In this document: one piece after another, positions 22,266 through 24,809 of the stretch
Layout: each line of letters begins with the position of its first letter
Position numbering within the stretch: position 1 is the stretch's first letter
Source: an uncultured Desulfovibrio sp.
GTDB lineage: Bacteria; Desulfobacterota; Desulfovibrionia; Desulfovibrionales; Desulfovibrionaceae
Direction of reading: 5' to 3'
DNA length: 24,809 nucleotides
NCBI GenBank assembly: GCA_910587035.1
Contig: CAJUMQ010000029.1
Location: 1-24,809, forward strand
Notes under the pieces: generated by a model
The model's input: the letters and a program-made list of their open reading frames with translations, nothing else
What the model was told of the DNA's origin: nothing
The model's database searches: none
Program-made: the position numbers and the translations under genes

Positions 22266-22829
22266 TCATGACCTGTCATCAAGATTCATCATCATGCCAA
22301 TTTCATCGCAGCGGTAGAATTTCGGGCACTTGCTGCATTCCACCCAAACTATTGCGGGCAGATCCTCCCTGCTGAACTCCTGGAAGCCGCAGTTGCCAAA
22401 AAAGCTTGCTGCCAGGGTAAAGACAAACACACGGGGAATGCCCAGGGAGCGGCATCTTTCCACAAGAGATGCCACAAGAGCGCGGCCAATGCCTCTGCCT
22501 TGGCAACCGTGATGCACGGCGATGGATCTGATTTCGGCAAGATCGGACCACAGCACATGCAGGGCGCCGCAGGCAATGACAATGTCCTCGCCGCTATGGC
22601 TGTCAGGAGCGGTTATGACCATATAGTCCTGAATATGCTGATAAAGGTATTGTGGTCCGCGGGCAAGCATTACATTATCAGCGGCGTACTGGTTTATCAG
22701 CGCGGACATGCCATGGACATCCTGCACACGGGCTGGTCTAAGCTCCGGCCTGGCATTTGTCTCAAGGCAGACTTCAGGCACCGGCATGGGTGTCTGGCGC
22801 GTATCAAAACGTGGAATTGCTATGGGCAT
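22266..22829 (-). CDS. GNAT acetyltransferase, probable short ArgA
   Basis: This 187-residue protein is a GCN5-related N-acetyltransferase. The acetyl-CoA loop appears as CQGRGIGRALV (about 109-119), preceded by EIRSIAV, and the domain begins near ELRPARVQDVHG (residue 29). The C-terminal CSKCPKFYRCDEIGMM is the pattern I associate with the short N-acetylglutamate synthases (COG1246, ArgA), which carry out the first step of arginine synthesis without the kinase-like domain. Its place before argF supports that role. The first 28 residues are proline-rich and may be extra or wrongly included; a second ATG lies at residue 15. Neither start has a good Shine-Dalgarno site. A terminator-like hairpin stands 14 nt upstream of the first ATG. 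Confidence 0.82.
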   Translation of the reverse strand: MPIAIPRFDTRQTPMPVPEVCLETNARPELRPARVQDVHGMSALINQYAADNVMLARGPQYLYQHIQDYMVITAPDSHSGEDIVIACGALHVLWSDLAEIRSIAVHHGCQGRGIGRALVASLVERCRSLGIPRVFVFTLAASFFGNCGFQEFSREDLPAIVWVECSKCPKFYRCDEIGMMMNLDDRS

Positions 22830-22842
22830 CTTTGTGGCCTGT

Positions 22843-22889
22843 AAAAATGAAAAGGCGACAGCGCACTTTTGATGGTGCGCAAAATCGCC
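22843..22889 (-). terminator. Terminator or attenuator before the argA-like gene
   Basis: On the minus strand, GGCGA and GCGCAC pair with GTGCGC and TCGCC around an 8-nt loop, followed by TTTT, CA and TTTTT. It ends 14 nt before the ATG of the acetyltransferase. A second inverted repeat, CCAGAC/GTCTGG (22905-22927), precedes it. It either stops read-through from grpE or controls the arginine genes as an attenuator. Confidence 0.7.
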
Positions 22890-23021
22890 AGAGTTGATAA
22901 AATGCCAGACTATGCGGTTATGTCTGGAAAGAAAAAATTCAGAGGAGAATTAATATACGACACTTTCCAGAAAGTCCAGAAAAAATGTCATTGCTCCAAG
23001 AAAGGTGAAAGCCAGTCGATG

Positions 23022-23052
23022 AAAAACATGAAAGGCGCAGGAGCCTTTTTTT
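23022..23052. terminator. Bidirectional terminator after grpE
   Basis: AAAGGC and GCCTTT pair around a 6-nt loop (23031-23048). The plus strand then reads seven T in all, and on the minus strand TTTTT follows four bases after the stem. It lies 14 nt after the grpE stop. The stem is only 6 bp, so strength is uncertain. No convincing plus-strand gene leads into it. Confidence 0.6.
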
Positions 23053-23065
23053 CTCAGCTATATTG

Positions 23066-23665
23066 TCAGCTGTTCACCATGACTTTGGCCGGCCTGAGCA
23101 GCCTGTCATTGAGTTTGTAGCCTCTTTGAAGCACCCGCGTGACCGTGCCTTTTTCCTGGGTTGGATGCGGCTCCATGCCAATGGCCTCATGTATCTCGGG
23201 ATTGAAAACCTCCCCCGACTCGCCCACAGGCACAAGACCACTTTGCGCAACTGCGTCCAAAAGCTGCTTGCGGGTCATCTCAATTCCCTGCATCATGTCC
23301 TTGCAGGCCTCGTGGCGGCTTCCATATTGCAGGGCCAGATCAAGATTATCCAGAGCAGGCAACAGTGCGGAAAGCACTTTCTCCGATGCGTAGCGCATCT
23401 GTTCCTGATGCTCCCTTGCCAGCCTTTTTTTAAAGTTGTCCATTTCCGCAGCCATGCGCAGTCGCATGTCTTCGAGTTCCCGGGCCACCTTTTCCGGATC
23501 AGGAGCAGCCTCGATTGCTTCCTCCGATGGACCGGGCTCAAGTTCCAGCTCCTCCAATGGCGCAGCGCCCGCCTGGGCCTCCGGCTTCTGTTCCGGTTCC
23601 TGTTGCTGTTCCCTCTGTCCCTGGGGTTGCATTGCCTGACTTGTATATGGATGCATACGATTCAT
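23066..23665 (-). CDS. grpE: GrpE nucleotide exchange factor
   Basis: GrpE speeds ADP release from the DnaK chaperone. The 199-residue protein has a disordered glutamine-, proline- and glutamate-rich N-terminus (about 1-55). A long coiled-coil helix follows (about 56-100), including AEMDNFKKRLARE. The C-terminal beta domain carries the family motif NPEIHEAIG and GYKLNDRLLRPAKVMV. AGGAGGT lies 4 nt before the ATG, a very strong ribosome site. No dnaK or hrcA is adjacent and no CIRCE element is visible upstream. It appears to be a single-gene unit. Confidence 0.96.
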   Translation of the reverse strand: MNRMHPYTSQAMQPQGQREQQQEPEQKPEAQAGAAPLEELELEPGPSEEAIEAAPDPEKVARELEDMRLRMAAEMDNFKKRLAREHQEQMRYASEKVLSALLPALDNLDLALQYGSRHEACKDMMQGIEMTRKQLLDAVAQSGLVPVGESGEVFNPEIHEAIGMEPHPTQEKGTVTRVLQRGYKLNDRLLRPAKVMVNS

Positions 23666-23738
23666 GTTACCTCCTGGAGATGGCGTCCCTTTTGTACCCG
23701 ATTCGTATCGGCGCAGATTTTCAGGGCGCTCTTGTCTG

Positions 23739-23765
23739 GTTATGACAGGCGCTGGTTCATGTCAA
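23739..23765 (-). promoter_or_regulatory. Candidate grpE promoter
   Basis: On the minus strand, a perfect TTGACA (23765-23760) is followed after 15 bp by CATAAC (23744-23739). The same DNA reads CTTGAC-N13-TGTCAT, a partial match to the heat-shock sigma-32 pattern. Spacing is short for sigma-70 and the -10 is weak for sigma-32, so the class is undecided. Confidence 0.35.
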
Positions 23766-23981
23766 GGAGGCCAGGCCTGAAGCCTCTAAATCCACACTGC
23801 TTCCAAAAAATATTCCAGGGCGAGAGATGCCTTGTAGCGTTGCCTTTGACCTGCCTTTACCTGTGTTCTTTTTACCATACTCATTGGAAGTGCCCGCAAT
23901 GTTGCCAGTTTTTTTGCGGCATTCCGGGCGGGAGAATGTTTTATTTTCATCGAATATCACACATCAGACATTTCATGTTAT

Positions 23982-24248
23982 TCAGTGCCACCAATGGGTG
24001 GCAATCTTGATATCATTAACTTGTCCAGCAGTTATGATAAAATCAATGGATTTTGACACGTCATTGCATAAAAGATGACTTTTGCCTGCCATTGCCCCGT
24101 GCCTTCTACCGAGTTCGCGGGCCTGCCCGTCATATGTCATGCTGGAGGCTGCCCTGCGGGCTTTGGCAAACGTGGAATCAACCAGCGCTGGACATTGCTT
24201 TTTTAATTCTTTGGTCAGCTTAGATACTCTGGCGAAGTTGAAGGGTGC
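23982..24248 (-). pseudogene. Remnant of an IS5-family-like DDE transposase
   Basis: One minus-strand frame, bounded by stops at both ends, is open for 88 codons. It reads VDSTFAKARRAA, then QARELGRRHGAMAGKSHLL, then IDFIITAGQVNDIKIA. This matches the middle of IS5-type transposases, where a DST/DGT catalytic aspartate is followed by QALGRSRGG, a K-H-LL stretch and FxLTxGQxxD. There is no start codon or N-terminal part. The C-terminal catalytic glutamate region is absent downstream, and no terminal inverted repeats were found. It is a dead fragment. Confidence 0.65.
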
Positions 24249-24357
24249 TTAACCACAACAAGGTTCTGTCTTGCTACCAATATGCCATGGATATGCAAAA
24301 AATGGCTGTGATTGGGGGCTTGCCAATAATTCCATATGCTTCCAAAAACATGCGCCC

Positions 24358-24391
24358 AAAAAAAGGGACTGTAGCAATCGCTGCAATCCCT
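24358..24391 (-). terminator. Rho-independent terminator of the tRNA
   Basis: On the minus strand a 12-step stem (24364-24391, one mismatch and one G-T pair, GATT loop) is followed by seven T. It starts 9 nt after the CCA end of the tRNA fragment, as expected for the original tRNA gene's terminator. Confidence 0.85.
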
Positions 24392-24400
24392 TGAAATAGT

Positions 24401-24445
24401 TGGTGGGCCCACCAGGATTTGAACCTGGGACCAACCGGTTATGAG
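24401..24445 (-). tRNA. 3' half of a CAU-anticodon tRNA (attachment-site remnant)
   Basis: The minus strand reads a tRNA from its anticodon loop to its end. The CTCATAA loop has anticodon CAT at 24443-24441. The 3' anticodon strand is CCGGT, the T-arm is CCAGG-TTCAAAT-CCTGG, and the acceptor strand TGGGCCC is followed by A and an encoded CCA. The matching 5' half is missing: the bases before the loop do not pair with CCGGT, and no D-arm follows. The anticodon means either elongator Met or Ile2; the variable loop TTGGTC would suit either. Such 3' halves are what integrases leave at the far end of an element inserted in a tRNA gene, so this is best read as an att site, not a working tRNA. Confidence 0.88.
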
Positions 24446-24498
24446 GCATACGGTCCTATAGATAACTCTTTGAGATTACTGAAATTATTTTAAATAAA

Positions 24499-24558
24499 AT
24501 GTGCCAAATGTGCCCAAATTTGGCCTTTTATGTGCCCGGTTATGTGTCCAGGGCACAT
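24499..24558. repeat. Cluster of ATGTGCC repeats beside the tRNA fragment
   Basis: ATGTGCC or a one-base variant occurs four times in direct orientation (24499-24505, 24508-24515, 24530-24537, 24542-24549) and once inverted (24551-24558). The cluster begins about 55 bp from the tRNA crossover point. Short direct repeats at this distance resemble arm-type binding sites of tyrosine integrases. Confidence 0.6.
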
Positions 24559-24582
24559 GTCATTTAAAGCTGATTATTTCCC

Positions 24583-24809
24583 CTACTGGTTGCGTCTTTC
24601 CTTTGGCTTCACAAAGAAGAGATCGCGCACATGAAACTCGCATGCCGGGTCTGTGACATATTCCCACATGTAGCCCACAGTTATTATCGGCTGTTTGAGT
24701 GGCAGGCCCAGGGCATAGCCTGTCGCCTCCGCAAGGGGTTTTACCACCGAGCCAGCATCCTGTGCCTCAAGGATTTTCTGGATTGATTTAAAAGCCCGGA
24801 CCATGCTTT
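24583..24809 (-). CDS. C-terminal end of a phage-like protein (partial)
   Basis: This reading frame is cut by the right end of the window; at least 73 residues are visible, ending at the stop at 24583. The ATG at 24804 need not be the true start. The sequence has a GYALGLPLKQPIITVGYMWEY stretch and ends in a basic KPKERR tail. I associate the GYA.G.P..Q....V.Y pattern with the extreme C-termini of very large phage virion or polyvalent proteins, but this is recall and not a search result. Its place beside the tRNA 3' half and repeats supports an integrated phage or island to the right. Confidence 0.45.
   Translation of the reverse strand, partial: SMVRAFKSIQKILEAQDAGSVVKPLAEATGYALGLPLKQPIITVGYMWEYVTDPACEFHVRDLFFVKPKERRNQ

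Larger units (their letters stand above)
23666..24400. other. Gene-free region with mobile-element debris
   Basis: No intact gene is evident in this 735-bp stretch between grpE and the tRNA fragment. It holds the grpE upstream region, a decayed transposase (23982-24248) and the tRNA terminator. Around 23786-23960 the minus strand has short basic readings in more than one frame, such as PECRKKTGN and YGKKNTGKGR. These vaguely recall the zinc-ribbon start of some transposases, but no single frame is open across them. Confidence 0.6.

Noticed and set aside
22869..23120. An 83-codon plus-strand ORF antisense to the end of grpE
   Set aside because: It runs through a terminator hairpin and into grpE on the other strand, with no family resemblance.
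23786..23950. A 54-codon basic minus-strand ORF upstream of grpE
   Set aside because: No ribosome site and no domain; other frames over the same DNA look equally like debris, so I treat it as chance or remnant.
1..24809. CRISPR arrays, toxin-antitoxin pairs, retrons or defence islands
   Set aside because: No regularly spaced repeats, reverse transcriptase, nuclease or small paired genes were found; the genes are housekeeping apart from the right edge.

Overview
The window looks like chromosomal DNA of a Desulfovibrio-like member of the Desulfobacterota (old Deltaproteobacteria). The evidence is indirect: a fused IspD-IspF enzyme, an rpoN-hpf-rapZ-EIIA(Man) cluster, a short ArgA-type acetyltransferase next to argF, an rpmF-plsX-fabH operon, a small outer-membrane barrel protein, strong Shine-Dalgarno sites and roughly 50% GC by eye. 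The lineage call is an inference and no genus is claimed. Nearly all of the window is dense, conserved housekeeping sequence. I do not see a multi-gene accessory or defence system inside it.

Left block, minus strand (about 88-6805). Reading right to left, the order is purQ, a NIF3-family protein, a coiled-coil C4 zinc-ribbon protein, the RNase P RNA gene rnpB, ispDF, a doubtful 75-residue ORF and an aconitase-family hydratase. purQ diverges from pyrG across a 188-bp spacer that holds a perfect 14-bp palindrome.

Central block, plus strand (6994-18587). The order is pyrG; rpoN-hpf-rapZ-EIIA, with its own promoter and no ptsN; galU behind a long leader; priA; an outer-membrane beta-barrel protein; an AT-rich spacer with DnaA-box-like sites; and a divergent dnaA. 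This DnaA keeps Walker A and the helix-turn-helix but lacks the usual box VII arginines. The spacer is a candidate origin, but no dnaN or gyrB lies nearby.

Right block, minus strand (18739-23665). The order is grpE; an argA-like acetyltransferase and argF behind a terminator or attenuator hairpin; then rpmF-plsX-fabH, which links ribosome and lipid synthesis.

Right edge (23666-24809). About 735 bp holds no intact gene, only a decayed IS5-like transposase. It is followed by the 3' half of a CAU-anticodon tRNA that still has its terminator. Beyond that are TGTGCC repeats and the end of a phage-like gene. I read this as the boundary of an integrated element that extends off the right end. This is the most accessory-like part of the window.
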